64,000 bases of DNA from Neomoorella stamsii (GCF_002995805.1 NZ_PVXL01000043.1:1-64000), one strand, 5' to 3'; shown: positions 43,204-52,270, counted from the stretch's first letter. Program-made: numbers and translations. Notes: a model not told the origin generated them from the letters alone.

Positions 43204-44637
43204 CTAATTACACAAGCCCTGGCCCTGTTGCGGTCTATTTATGGTCTTAACTGTACCGGGTTTCGTCATGGCTGCCGGGGTTAAGATGCTTTCCAGTTCG
43301 TCCGGGGTTAAAAACCCTTTTTCTAAAATGATTTCTCTAATCGAGCGGCCGGAAGCTTCTGCTTCCCGTACCACCTCTGTGGCTTTTTCGTACCCGAGAT
43401 AGGGCAGTAAAGCTGTGGCCAGGACGGGACTCTGCTCCAGCACTTCCCAGCAGCGCCCGGCGTTGGCTGTTATACCGCTAATACATTCCGTGCGGAAAAT
43501 CCGGGCCGCTGCCGCCAGCATTTCCAGGGATTCCAGCATGGCGTGGGCGATGAGGGGCGCGAAGGCATTGAGCTCCAGGTGGCCCTGGCTGGCGGCCATG
43601 GCGATTACCATATCGTTGGCCATGACCTGCATGGCAACCTGATGAACCATTTCCGGGATCACCGGGTTGACTTTGCCAGGCATGATGGAAGAACCGGCCT
43701 GCCGGGGGGGCAGGTTGATTTCCGCCGGCCCGCCCCTGGGACCGGCAGAAAGGAAACGCAGGTCGCCGGCGATTTTATGCATGGTTACAGCGGCGGCCTT
43801 CACGAGACCGGAAACTTCCACAAAGACGTCCATATTCTGGGTGCCATCGATCATGTTTTCCGCCCGGGCCAGGCCCAGCGCCGTGAGGCGCCTCAAATAA
43901 TCATTAACCAGGTAAATATATTTCAGGGGGGCATTGAGGCCGGTGCCGGTGGCTGTGCCGCCCAGGTTCACCTGGCGCAGGCGCTCCTCAACCTTGTACA
44001 GCCGCCAGCGGTCCCGGGCCACGGCCTGGGCATAGGCACCGAATTCCTGTCCCAGGGTTACCGGAACGGCATCCTGGAATTCAGTACGGCCGATTTTAAG
44101 TATCCCAGCAAAGGCAACCTCTTTTTCCTGAAGGGCTTCCTGGAGCCTGGCCAGTTCCTCGGCCAGGGGCAGTAAAAGGCGGATGGCCGCTATACGCATG
44201 GCGGTAGGATAGACATCGTTAGTGGACTGGTGCAGGTTAACGTGGTCGTTGGGGTGGATGGTGGCATAATCACCCCTGGGAAGGCCCAGGATTTCCAGGG
44301 CGCGGTTGGCGATTACTTCGTTGACGTTCATATTGGTCGAAGTACCGGCGCCGCCCTGGAAGGCGTCGAGAAAAAACTGATCGGCCAGTTCACCCCGGGC
44401 TACTTCCTGGCAGGCGGCAATAATGGCCTCTCCCTTTTCCCGGGGCAGGTAGCCCAGGTCGAGGTTGGCCCGGGCGGCCGCTTCTTTGACGGTAGCCAGG
44501 GCTTTAATTAGCTCTGGATGGACTTGATGCCGGCTGACGCGGAAATTCTCCGCTGCCCTTAAGGTGTGGATGCCGTAGTAGGCGCTGGCGGGCACTTCCC
44601 TGGTACCCAGGAGATCGTGTTCCTGGCGGGTAGACAT
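43204..44637 (-). CDS. aspA: aspartate ammonia-lyase
   Basis: Reversibly converts L-aspartate to fumarate and ammonia. The 477-residue protein has the family signature GSSIMPGKVNP, TGTGLNAP and the HPNDHVNLHQSTNDVYPTA segment; the opening EHDLLGTREVPASAYYGIHTLRA is typical of AspA rather than fumarase C. ATG 44637 has GGAAGGG about 7 bases upstream. It is monocistronic between amidase and small Cys-protein genes. It links to the nitrogen-assimilation genes elsewhere in the window only by metabolism. Confidence 0.95.
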   Translation of the reverse strand: MSTRQEHDLLGTREVPASAYYGIHTLRAAENFRVSRHQVHPELIKALATVKEAAARANLDLGYLPREKGEAIIAACQEVARGELADQFFLDAFQGGAGTSTNMNVNEVIANRALEILGLPRGDYATIHPNDHVNLHQSTNDVYPTAMRIAAIRLLLPLAEELARLQEALQEKEVAFAGILKIGRTEFQDAVPVTLGQEFGAYAQAVARDRWRLYKVEERLRQVNLGGTATGTGLNAPLKYIYLVNDYLRRLTALGLARAENMIDGTQNMDVFVEVSGLVKAAAVTMHKIAGDLRFLSAGPRGGPAEINLPPRQAGSSIMPGKVNPVIPEMVHQVAMQVMANDMVIAMAASQGHLELNAFAPLIAHAMLESLEMLAAAARIFRTECISGITANAGRCWEVLEQSPVLATALLPYLGYEKATEVVREAEASGRSIREIILEKGFLTPDELESILTPAAMTKPGTVKTINRPQQGQGLCN

Positions 44638-44701
44638 AGATGATCCCTTCCTTTGGACTCTATTGTAGCAAACCAGGTACGGCCAGGAAATACGAGCAAG
44701 T

Positions 44702-44735
44702 AAAAAGCGACCGGCCATAGAAATTGCCAGTCGCT
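44702..44735 (-). terminator. terminator after the 103-residue Cys protein gene
   Basis: AGCGAC (44706-44711) pairs with GTCGCT (44730-44735), extended by GGC/GCC with one bulge; TTTTTA follows on the minus strand. Separates it from aspA. Confidence 0.8.
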
Positions 44736-44801
44736 CTGGAGGGGCAGTCTGCGTCCATCAGCTGGCGCCTATTGCTGGATGTACCTTCCTGAGGTACAGA
44801 A

Positions 44802-45113
44802 TTATTTCTGGACGTAAATATGGGCATCCTGGGGCAGGGCCAGACCGGCAGCTACTTCGACGGCTTTAACCATGCCGGGGAGTACCGGGCAGGCAGCATG
44901 GGGGCAATATTGAAAGAATAATTCCCGCAGGCGGCTGTTGCCTTTGAAGCTAATCTCGTCCAGGGGATTGAGGGTGCTCAGTTCAGCGGCAATCTTCTGG
45001 ATGTTGGGACAGGTAGTGTTGATGGTCAGGTTGCAGGAAAACATATCCGGTGCTTCAGCCAGAATGTCGGTGGTAAAACCACAGATGCCGGATTGTACAG
45101 TTACTTTAGCCAT
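44802..45113 (-). CDS. small conserved-type cysteine protein (103 aa)
   Basis: Resembles a clostridial family of about 100 residues that I know only as uncharacterised (DUF6951-like). Cysteines occur at SGICGF, FSCNL, NTTCPNI, QYCPHAACPVLPG; the last cluster could hold metal. The pattern TINTTCPNIQK is characteristic. No signal peptide. GGAG lies 8-9 bases before the ATG. Hairpin GTACCTTCCTGAGGTAC directly follows the stop and a terminator comes 60 bases later. Confidence 0.7.
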   Translation of the reverse strand: MAKVTVQSGICGFTTDILAEAPDMFSCNLTINTTCPNIQKIAAELSTLNPLDEISFKGNSRLRELFFQYCPHAACPVLPGMVKAVEVAAGLALPQDAHIYVQK

Positions 45114-45171
45114 GGGAGAACTCCTTTCTTTAATTAGAAATTGTTAAAAAGTGTCTGAGACGGCTTTTATG

Positions 45172-45549
45172 TTACTCATTTGTCCTGCTTTTTAAATACT
45201 CGAGAAAGATTGTTGCTGTGGCCAGATTGGTGGCCGCCGGTACGTTGTGGACGTCACAAATGCGCAGGAGGGCGCTGATATCCGGCTCATGGGGCTGGGG
45301 CGTCAGTGGATCCCGCAGGAAAATTACCAGGTCCAGGCGTTTTTTGGCTACCAGGGAACCCATTTGCTGGTCTCCCCCCAGGGGCCCGGACATGAGACGG
45401 TGGACCTTTAGACCGGTTCGTTCCATGATCCTGGTACCGGTAGTCCCTGTGGCTACCAGGCGGTGACCGGCAAAGATATGTTTATGCTCATCGACAAAGT
45501 TGACCAGTTCATCTTTCATACGATCGTGGGCTATGAGAGCGATGCGCAT
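45172..45549 (-). CDS. mgsA: methylglyoxal synthase
   Basis: Converts dihydroxyacetone phosphate to methylglyoxal and phosphate. The 125-residue protein has [13 protein letters not shown], the phosphate-binding TGTTG, the catalytic Asp in [15 protein letters not shown], and [15 protein letters not shown]. Full family length. GGAGG lies 6-8 bases before ATG 45549. Monocistronic. Confidence 0.96.
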   Translation of the reverse strand: MRIALIAHDRMKDELVNFVDEHKHIFAGHRLVATGTTGTRIMERTGLKVHRLMSGPLGGDQQMGSLVAKKRLDLVIFLRDPLTPQPHEPDISALLRICDVHNVPAATNLATATIFLEYLKSRTNE

Positions 45550-45684
45550 AAATTATCCTCCAAAATTCATATTAGCCCTCGTAACAGGCCAGCCTTATTT
45601 TAATCTTTTCAACGAGCCTCGCTACAAATATTCACCAAAAAATTGTTTTTCCCTTCTGCTATAGAAATATTTTGCATTAGATTT

Positions 45685-46344
45685 CTACTGGCGAAGCTGC
45701 CGCCACAGCTCCAGGGAACATAGGGACTTTAAAGGTACTTCGGCAAAACTCAAGCACCCGGCGAAAGGGGTTGGCGGCCAGTCATGACGGCGCACCCCTG
45801 CTGGTACCGCTGGCTGCCAGGAAAGCCAGTACCGCACCAGTTCATCTTCCCCGCGGTTGACAAGGGTTTCTCGTAAAACCCTGGCCCGCCGGGTGAGGGG
45901 GCAGCAAAAATAGGTGCGGCAGATGAGGGGACGGTATTTGTACAGGCGGCAACGACACCGGTGCGGTTCTAAAAAAATACAGTAACCTTCGGCGTCAGTC
46001 CGCAAAGTAATATCCACCGCCCGCCCCTTCACCTGGACCTGGCAGTACTCCTCCAGCATTTCCGGGAGGGAAAACCTTTTACCAGTAAGTTCCTCTAGTC
46101 CCTGTTGCAATACCTGCAGGTCAATGCTGGTCAGGGGCAGGCGCCCGCCACAGCAATGATCACAACCCAGGCAATCGCCGTTAGTATAGGGGCGGTAAAG
46201 GAGTGATGGGTCCAGTCCTTCCACGGCGGTAATATAATCAGCTATGCTGGCCTCAGGAGATAAAACCCGGAGGTCATAACCTTGCTTGCCATTGACCTGC
46301 CAGTAACGCACCTGGACGGGGTTCTGTTCTTGCCTTGCGAGCAA
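45685..46344 (-). CDS. YkgJ-family cysteine-cluster protein
   Basis: A 219-residue protein with a zinc/iron-chelating CxxCxxCC motif (CLGCDHCCGG) and downstream Cys groups (EGYCIF, HRCRCRLYKYRPLICRTYFCC), the pattern of the YkgJ/CxxCxxCC family. Such proteins are suspected in Fe-S or metal handling, without firm function. TTG 46344 has AGGAGG 7 bases upstream. It lies 24 bases after hydF and is likely cotranscribed, which could hint at cluster-related work. Confidence 0.85.
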   Translation of the reverse strand: MLARQEQNPVQVRYWQVNGKQGYDLRVLSPEASIADYITAVEGLDPSLLYRPYTNGDCLGCDHCCGGRLPLTSIDLQVLQQGLEELTGKRFSLPEMLEEYCQVQVKGRAVDITLRTDAEGYCIFLEPHRCRCRLYKYRPLICRTYFCCPLTRRARVLRETLVNRGEDELVRYWLSWQPAVPAGVRRHDWPPTPFAGCLSFAEVPLKSLCSLELWRQLRQ

Positions 46345-46368
46345 ATGACAACCTCCTGCCAATTATAT

Positions 46369-47589
46369 TTACTCTTCTTCCCGCCATGCCATCAGGGCCA
46401 GGGGGAAGGGTTCCAGGGCCCGTTCGAGGACCCCGTGGATAAAGGCCAGGAGGACGCCGTAATTAACTATTGGTACGCCGGCTTCCTTGGCCAGCTGGAT
46501 GCGGTAGAGCATTTCCCGGCGGTTGATCATGCAGCCGCCGCAGTGAATTATCACTTTGTAACTGGCCACATCTTCCGGGTAGCCAGTGCCGGAATACCAG
46601 GAAAACTGTAAATCACCACCCACGTACTGGCGCAGCCAGCGGGGTATCTGCACTTTACCGATGTCATCAGCCTGGCGGTGGTGGGTACAGGCCTCAGCAA
46701 TGAGAACCCTGTCGCCCGGCTGTAAATTTTTAACAGCCTTCGCGCCCCGCACCAGCTCCACCAGGTCACCTTTATAGCGGGCAAATAAAATGGAAAAGGA
46801 AGTCATCCAGATGCCTGGCGGCGTGTCGGCCGCCACCTTCAAGAAAGCCTGGGAATCGGTAATAACAATCTTCGGGGGCGGGATCTTCGCCAGGGCCAGC
46901 TTCAGTTCCCGCTCCTTGACCACCAGGCCCATGGCGTCATGATCCAGCAAGTCCCGCAGCGTCTGTACCTGGGGTAGGATCAGGCGCCCTTTCGGTGCCG
47001 CCAGGTCGATAGGGACCACCAGGACGGCCATTTCTCCGGGCCCCACCAGGTCGGCAACAATATAAGGCTCCTCAAAGTCGGCAGGAGCGGCTTTAATCAT
47101 CTCCCCCTTCAATTCCTCGATACCCTGGCGGGTCAGAGCGCTAACCGGCAGGACCCGCTGTCCCAGGTTTTTTTCCAGGTCCGACAATAGTTCCCGGCCA
47201 CCCTGGTCGATTTTATTTAAAACTATCACCAGGGGCAGGTTTTGTTCCTTTAGTCGCTGCAAGAGTTCCAGTTCGTAAGGTCCAACCCCGGCTGCCGGGT
47301 CCAGGACCAGGATGGCCAGATCAGTGCGCCGCAGGACTTCCATGGTCTTTTTAATCCTTAAAGCGCCCAGTTCGCCCACGTCGTCAATCCCGGCCGTGTC
47401 GATGAGCACGACGGGACCCAGGGGTAAAATTTCCATGGATTTAAGGACCGGGTCGGTTGTCGTGCCAGGAACGCTGGAGACTACGGCCAGTTCCTGGTTG
47501 GTCAGGGCGTTGATTAAACTGGACTTGCCGGCGTTGCGGCGACCAAAGATAGCAATATGCAAGCGGTTCCCCCTTGGTGTTGTTTCCAA
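46369..47589 (-). CDS. hydF: [FeFe]-hydrogenase H-cluster maturation GTPase HydF
   Basis: Scaffold GTPase on which the 2Fe subcluster of [FeFe] hydrogenase is assembled. The 406-residue protein begins ETTPRGNRLHIAIFGRRNAGKSS (P-loop), has switch motif DTAGIDD and NKID, a dimerisation domain, and the C-terminal cluster ligands CTHH ... HCGGC. TTG 47589 is preferred: GAGGTGA lies 7 bases upstream and homologues start near this ETPRGN motif; GTG 47595 abuts the site. hydE and hydG are not in the window. Confidence 0.95.
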   Translation of the reverse strand: METTPRGNRLHIAIFGRRNAGKSSLINALTNQELAVVSSVPGTTTDPVLKSMEILPLGPVVLIDTAGIDDVGELGALRIKKTMEVLRRTDLAILVLDPAAGVGPYELELLQRLKEQNLPLVIVLNKIDQGGRELLSDLEKNLGQRVLPVSALTRQGIEELKGEMIKAAPADFEEPYIVADLVGPGEMAVLVVPIDLAAPKGRLILPQVQTLRDLLDHDAMGLVVKERELKLALAKIPPPKIVITDSQAFLKVAADTPPGIWMTSFSILFARYKGDLVELVRGAKAVKNLQPGDRVLIAEACTHHRQADDIGKVQIPRWLRQYVGGDLQFSWYSGTGYPEDVASYKVIIHCGGCMINRREMLYRIQLAKEAGVPIVNYGVLLAFIHGVLERALEPFPLALMAWREEE

Positions 47590-47678
47590 AGCCACCTCAC
47601 CTCGCAGTAAAGCAAAAACAAGCTGCGTTCTAAAGAATTTATGTATTCTTTCAGGCGCTGGCCGGGGAATTTTACCAG

Positions 47679-47703
47679 AAAAAAACGGGAGTTTATCTCC
47701 CGT
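47679..47703 (-). terminator. terminator after tatA
   Basis: ACGGGAG(TTTAT)CTCCCGT at 47685-47703, then TTTTTTTC on the minus strand. Confidence 0.88.
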
Positions 47704-47716
47704 AGCTTACCACTCT

Positions 47717-47938
47717 TTAACTGGCCTGTTTAGCGGCCTTCTCTTTATTGGCACTGCCATCGCCGTCATCTATTCTGGCCGCTTCTTTGATTTCCTCAGT
47801 TACGGAATTAGTAGCATTCTTAAACTCCCTGATCCCCTTACCCAGGGCGCGGCCCACTTCGGGTAGCTTGCCGGGGCCAAAAATAATCAACGCCAGGACT
47901 AAAATCAAGATTAATTCAGGAGCTCCCAAACCGAACAT
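47717..47938 (-). CDS. tatA: twin-arginine translocase TatA/E
   Basis: A 73-residue pore component of the Tat exporter for folded proteins: [31 protein letters not shown] (membrane helix, FGPGKLP hinge, amphipathic helix) and a charged tail. ATG 47938 has AGGAGGTGAG 6-8 bases upstream. It follows tatC by 48 bases, so this is a minimal TatAC system. No TatB is seen, as usual in Firmicutes. Confidence 0.95.
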   Translation of the reverse strand: MFGLGAPELILILVLALIIFGPGKLPEVGRALGKGIREFKNATNSVTEEIKEAARIDDGDGSANKEKAAKQAS

Positions 47939-47986
47939 CCTTCTCACCTCCTGTTTAACTTAATTGTACACCTGTTTCCTTTAAAT

Positions 47987-48730
47987 TTAAATACCTTCTT
48001 CCTTGGCCTTTTCTTCCCGCTTGCGTCGTACCAGGTAAGAAATCCAGATGCTGACTTCATAAAGGGCAATTACCGGTAAAGCCATTAGCGTCTGGGAAAT
48101 CATATCCGGCGTTGGAGTAAGAATGGCTGCCAGGACAAAGATAATTAAAATAGCATATTTACGGTTTTTCGCCAGAAACCTTGGCGTTACCAGCCCTAAA
48201 TGGGTTAGGAGCATAATAGCCAAGGGCAACTGGAAAACGGCCCCGAAAGGTAAAATAAACATGGTTAAGAAACTAAAATACCGGGAGATGGAAATCAGCG
48301 GCGTAAAGCCTTCGCTGGCAGTTACCAATAAAAAGCGAAGGGCTGCCGGGAAAACTACCAGGTAACCAAAGACTATTCCCGCGGCAAAGAGCACTATTGA
48401 GGCCGGCATTAACATATAAACCAGGCGCCGTTCATGGCTGTGCAGGGCCGGCAGGATAAAGCTCCAGACCTCCCAGAGGATCACCGGTAGAGCCAGGAAG
48501 ATAGCTGCCACGAAGCAAATTTTTATAGTGGTAAAAAAGGCTTCCCAGGGAGTGATAAAGACCGGGTTTATGCCTATTTCCTTAATGGGTCTCATGATTA
48601 AAACCAGCAACTGGTCCCGGAAGCCAAAATAAACAGCGATAGTTGCGATCACCAGAGCGATAATACATACCAGCAGTACCCGTCGCAAAGCTTCCAGGTG
48701 CTCAGTCAGGGTCATAGACTTATCTTCCAT
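47987..48730 (-). CDS. tatC: twin-arginine translocase TatC
   Basis: A 247-residue receptor of the Tat system with six membrane helices and the family segments MTLTEHLEALRRVLL, PVILWEVWSFILPALHSHERR, FGAVFQLPLAIM and ILAAILTPTPDMISQ. ATG 48730 is chosen for AAAGGAGGTGG 5-7 bases upstream; this also removes overlap with menG. It is 68 bases after menG and upstream of tatA. Confidence 0.96.
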   Translation of the reverse strand: MEDKSMTLTEHLEALRRVLLVCIIALVIATIAVYFGFRDQLLVLIMRPIKEIGINPVFITPWEAFFTTIKICFVAAIFLALPVILWEVWSFILPALHSHERRLVYMLMPASIVLFAAGIVFGYLVVFPAALRFLLVTASEGFTPLISISRYFSFLTMFILPFGAVFQLPLAIMLLTHLGLVTPRFLAKNRKYAILIIFVLAAILTPTPDMISQTLMALPVIALYEVSIWISYLVRRKREEKAKEEGI

Positions 48731-48798
48731 CGCTCCACCTCCTTTTAACCTGTTTATGGCTAGTTTCATTATACCGCCCCTGTCATAGCAAGGCAACA

Positions 48799-49500
48799 TT
48801 ATTTCTTTATCCCCACATGGACAGCTACAATTCCGCCCGTCAGCTCGTAATAACGTGCCCTGGCTAGGCCCAGGTCGCGGAAGTACTGCAATATTTCTTC
48901 CTGGTGGGGATAGCCCTTAAGGGAACGGGGCAGGTAGCTATAGGGGCCCTCCATTCCTACTCCCAGGCGTCCTATTAAAGGCACCAGGTGGTCAAAGTAC
49001 AGGTAATAAATCTGCTTAAAAAAGGGCCGGGAGGGTTTGGCTAATTCCAGGGAAATCACCCGTCCTCCCGTCCGTACCACTCGCATCATTTCCGCCAGGC
49101 CCCTTTTGATATCAGGGAGGTTACGCAGGCCAAAGGCAATGGTGGCGCAATCAAAGGTATTATCCGGGAAGGGGAGCTCCAGGGCATTGCCTTCTACCAG
49201 CTGCACCAGGTGACCATAGGCACTGGCTGCCAGGCGGCGCCGGGCCACCTCAAGCATGGCCGGGGCAAAGTCTAACCCAACTACCTGCCCACCAGGGGCT
49301 ACGGCGCGGGCAAGCTCCAGAGAAAGCATACCGGTGCCACAGCAGACATCCAAAGCCCTCTTCCCAGGTACAAGGCCTGCCTGGGCTACGGTAAAGCGGC
49401 GCCAGCCCCGGTCGCAGTTAAAACTGAGAATCGTATTTAAAAGGTCATAACGGGGAGCAATGTTGTTAAAAATGCCACGTACATATTCCTCTTTGGTCAC
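48799..49500 (-). CDS. menG: demethylmenaquinone methyltransferase
   Basis: SAM-dependent C-methylation, last step of menaquinone synthesis. The 233-residue protein has VRGIFNNIAPRYDLLNTILSFNCDRGWRR, the SAM loop LDVCCGTGMLSLELA, and IAFGLRNLPDIKRGLAEMMRVVRTGGRV, all UbiE/MenG hallmarks. GTG 49500 overlaps the hepS-like stop as GTGA, so translation is coupled. Same gene order as the Bacillus hepS-menG pair. Confidence 0.95.
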   Translation of the reverse strand: MTKEEYVRGIFNNIAPRYDLLNTILSFNCDRGWRRFTVAQAGLVPGKRALDVCCGTGMLSLELARAVAPGGQVVGLDFAPAMLEVARRRLAASAYGHLVQLVEGNALELPFPDNTFDCATIAFGLRNLPDIKRGLAEMMRVVRTGGRVISLELAKPSRPFFKQIYYLYFDHLVPLIGRLGVGMEGPYSYLPRSLKGYPHQEEILQYFRDLGLARARYYELTGGIVAVHVGIKK

Positions 49501-50204
49501 AGGGCCATCACCCGCTTGACAGGCAACTCATCGCCTAATTGTATGACCAGTTCGCCAAGGAGTTCCCTTACCGTTCCAGGAGCAAGTCTTTCTACGGCCT
49601 CGGTGGCTTTAACGGTTACTGCCTGGCCATTCCACAGCTTGCCTAAAAGTAAGCCTATCTCCTGCCAGAACTGGGCTACCTTTGGTTCGGCCTGGCCTAA
49701 CTGGCTGCCCAGGTAAGTTGCCGCGGCAGCCAGGTATTCCCTGGTATGAAGTTTTTCGAAAAAAGAATTTCCCCTGGCAGTAACTGCTCCTTCCCTGGCT
49801 TTTTCTAGTTGCCGGGCAGCATCAAGGTGAATCTGGCAAATCAACTGGGAAAGGGGTGCCAGAAATTGCAGATTACCATCGCGGCACAGGAGATCAAAAA
49901 ATCGGGTGTAGAAATAATCTCCCACCAGGGTTTCCAGGGCTACCTCATGCTTAACATTGTTATGAATTAATGAGGCCAGGAAAATAAATTGAAAAACAGC
50001 AGCCAGGGATAGAGCCCTGGGGCCAAAGTAACCCTGAGTATGGGCGCTTAAAAGGACTAGAGCAGGTAGAAAATCTTGATCTAAATGGTTCAAAACAGGC
50101 CAGGTAAGCCCGGGTAGCGTTCGCCCTTGCATGCGGGTTTCCTTTAACAAACGCTGGCGAACTATTTCCAGCTCTGGTTGTAATAATTTAAACAGGGCGG
50201 TCAA
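49497..50204 (-). CDS. hepS: HepS-like heptaprenyl diphosphate synthase component I
   Basis: A 235-residue all-helical protein. It resembles the prenyl synthase fold but lacks the Asp-rich motifs: FLASLIHNNVKHE stands where active enzymes have LVHDDVID. The GDYFYTRFFDLL segment matches the GDYFS...LLS region of the non-catalytic HepS subunit. With the menG neighbour this argues for the regulatory subunit that pairs with the HepT encoded at 25.3 kb. TTG 50204 has AGGAGGG 8 bases upstream. A degenerate synthase with another role is the alternative. Confidence 0.75.
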   Translation of the reverse strand: MTALFKLLQPELEIVRQRLLKETRMQGRTLPGLTWPVLNHLDQDFLPALVLLSAHTQGYFGPRALSLAAVFQFIFLASLIHNNVKHEVALETLVGDYFYTRFFDLLCRDGNLQFLAPLSQLICQIHLDAARQLEKAREGAVTARGNSFFEKLHTREYLAAAATYLGSQLGQAEPKVAQFWQEIGLLLGKLWNGQAVTVKATEAVERLAPGTVRELLGELVIQLGDELPVKRVMAL

Positions 50205-50287
50205 CCTCCAGCCCTCCTATAAATGAAAATGAGTATTCCTTTTGATATTCTATTCTTTAATGCATATTCCTGCTGGTTTTTTATCGT

Positions 50288-50332
50288 AAAAAACGCTACA
50301 GGCCCTGCAAGTTTCCTCCCTGCAAGGCCTGT
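50288..50332 (-). terminator. terminator after speD
   Basis: ACAGGCC pairs with GGCCTGT with inner TGCA pairing; TTTTTTA follows a few bases later on the minus strand. Confidence 0.7.
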
Positions 50333-50387
50333 CAGCTACTACCATCGCTACTACCTTTAGTTGTAGGTAATAAAATAAATATCCCTC

Positions 50388-50765
50388 CTACAGATTTACC
50401 GCTGCCGCCCGAGGAGGTTCCATGACGCCCCGTTCAATTTCGGTGGCGTGGACTTCGCCTGCCTGGAACTGCTCGGTTAAATACCTGCAGGCATCCCAGG
50501 GATTAACCCTTTCACCACAGGTAAAAACATCTACGGCAGCATACCCTAACTCCGGCCACGTGTGGATTGCCAGGTGCGATTCGGAGATGACCACCACGCC
50601 GCTGACACCCTGAGGGCTGAATTTATGGAAGCAGACTTCCCGGATTTCGGCACCGGCTTCTAGAGCGGCTTTGACCATGATTTCTTCGACCTTTTTGATG
50701 TCGTTTAAGATCTCGAAGCTGCATCCATAAACCTCAGCTAAAACATGACGGCCCAATGCGCGCAA
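50388..50765 (-). CDS. speD: S-adenosylmethionine decarboxylase proenzyme
   Basis: Provides decarboxylated SAM for spermidine synthesis. The 125-residue class 1B proenzyme self-cleaves before S63 in VISESHLAIHTWPE to form the pyruvoyl group; ELGYAAVDVFTCG is also typical. TTG 50765 has GGAGGAGG 8 bases upstream. Monocistronic with terminator; speE is not adjacent. A GTGGGG/CCCCAC inverted repeat sits just upstream. Confidence 0.97.
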   Translation of the reverse strand: MRALGRHVLAEVYGCSFEILNDIKKVEEIMVKAALEAGAEIREVCFHKFSPQGVSGVVVISESHLAIHTWPELGYAAVDVFTCGERVNPWDACRYLTEQFQAGEVHATEIERGVMEPPRAAAVNL

Positions 50766-51129
50766 TTATCATTCCTCCTCCAGGATAAAAGTGGGGCATG
50801 ACATCAATCAAATCCAATTGTAACCCCACTCCCCCTTATTGTCAACTAAAAATCGCAGTAGATGTCGGATAAAGTTGAGGGCTTGTCTTCACTGGCTATA
50901 ACAAAGCATCCTTGAAGGCAAATTCCAACTAAGAAGCGGCCTGGTACCAAACCATGCCGCTTCTTAGTCTTTTATCCCTCCAATTCCAGCAAATCGTATT
51001 CCCTTCAATGTGAGGATATCCAAGGGGTTTAATTGTACTTAACTAACCGGAACGAACATCACCATCTCATCTCCGTACCTACTCCGTTATATGAACGTAG
51101 AAAACATAAAGTTATATTTAATAACCCTC
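50766..51129. other. 364-base intergenic region between speD and gnd
   Basis: No gene seen. Contents: inverted repeat GTGGGG (50791-50796) / CCCCAC (50824-50829) in the speD leader, and a 12-bp hairpin at 50929-50967 whose T-rich side faces the plus strand. The rest is featureless and AT-rich near gnd. Confidence 0.6.
50929..50975 (+). terminator. orphan terminator-like hairpin
   Basis: CTAAGAAGCGGC (50929-50940) pairs with GCCGCTTCTTAG (50956-50967), followed by TCTTTTA on the plus strand. Flanking genes are on the minus strand, where the run after the stem is TTGGAATTTG. It may still end the gnd transcript. Confidence 0.5.
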
Positions 51130-52026
51130 CTATTTTCGGGCCACGTCGTGGCCGCCGAACTCATGGCGCAGGGCGGCGACCACCTTGGTGGCAAAGCTCT
51201 CCTCCTGCTCGGAGCGGTAGCGCATCAGCAGGGCTGCCGTGATTACCGGCGCCGGTACCTTCAGCCGCAGGGCTTCCTCCACTGTCCAGAGGCCCTCACC
51301 GGATGAATAAGCGATATCTTTTATGCTTTCCAGGGTAGCGTCTTTGCTAAGGGCACTTTCCATGAGGTCCATAAGCCAACCCCGGATTACCGAGCCATGG
51401 CGCCAGACCCTTGCCACCGCCTTCAGATCCAGTTTGAAGGGCCCTTTAGCCAGGACTTCCATACCCTCGCCAATGGCCTGCATCATGCCGTATTCGATAC
51501 CGTTGTGGATCATTTTGACATAGTGGCCACTGCCGGGCGGCCCGGTATGGAGATAACCGCCGGGTACGGTTATATCTTTAAATAAAGGTTCCAGGTAAGC
51601 GAAAACCTCGTCCTCGGCCCCCACCATGCAGCAGGCGCCGTAGCGGGCCCCCTCCATACCGCCGCTGGTACCGGAATCTGCGAAGCGAATACCCTTTTCC
51701 TTTAAATATTGATAACGACGTAAAGTATCCCGGTAATGAGAATTACCCCCGTCGACGATAATATCCCCGGGAGTAAGCAGGGGTAATAGCTGCTCAATTA
51801 CCTCATCGATCACCAGCCCGGCAGGGATCATCAACCAGACCAGGCGCGGGGTCTTAAGCTGGCCTACCAGTTCTTCCAAACTATAAGCGCTTTTAATTCC
51901 TTGCGCCGCAGCTTTGTCCACGGTAGCCTTTGTGCGGGCATATCCTATCACTTCATGACCATGTTCCATTATATTGAGGGCCAGGTTGAGGCCCATTTTA
52001 CCCAAACCTACTAAACCAACCTGCAA
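51130..52026 (-). CDS. gnd: 6-phosphogluconate dehydrogenase, short (YqeC/GndA-type)
   Basis: Oxidative decarboxylation of 6-phosphogluconate to ribulose 5-phosphate. The 298-residue protein has the NAD(P) loop GLVGLGKMGLNLA, the DGGNSHYRDT and SGTSGGMEGARYG motifs, and HNGIEYGMMQAIGEG. The length (about 300) marks the short form, often NAD-preferring, rather than the 470-residue enzyme. TTG 52026 has GAGGAGG 8 bases upstream. Confidence 0.93.
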   Translation of the reverse strand: MQVGLVGLGKMGLNLALNIMEHGHEVIGYARTKATVDKAAAQGIKSAYSLEELVGQLKTPRLVWLMIPAGLVIDEVIEQLLPLLTPGDIIVDGGNSHYRDTLRRYQYLKEKGIRFADSGTSGGMEGARYGACCMVGAEDEVFAYLEPLFKDITVPGGYLHTGPPGSGHYVKMIHNGIEYGMMQAIGEGMEVLAKGPFKLDLKAVARVWRHGSVIRGWLMDLMESALSKDATLESIKDIAYSSGEGLWTVEEALRLKVPAPVITAALLMRYRSEQEESFATKVVAALRHEFGGHDVARK

Positions 52027-52099
52027 AATAAATTCCTCCTCGGGTATATGTGGAATATACAAACATCCATGCCCCGGATAACCAGGGCCTGGATATTTT

Positions 52100-52270
52100 T
52101 CATTTGGCTATAATCTCGCGCATGCGATCTAAAAAGACCTGAATATCTTTACGAAAAGATATCAGCGTTTCCGGCAGCTTCTGGATCAGTCTTTCCAACC
52201 GTTCGGCTGCCAGGTTGAAACCGTAAACGTTACGAAAAACATGGCGGAAACCGCGGTATTCGTCCAACAA
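52100..52270 (-). pseudogene. remnant of a HepT-like (HEPN) RNase toxin
   Basis: 56 codons with the family-like sequence DEYRGFRHVFRNVYGFNL and RLERLIQKLPETL, the C-terminal half of HepT/DUF86-type toxins of MntA-HepT modules, which are normally about 110-150 residues. An in-frame TAA lies a few codons upstream, and no nucleotidyltransferase antitoxin partner is near. TTG could start a short peptide, but truncation is more likely. Confidence 0.6.
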
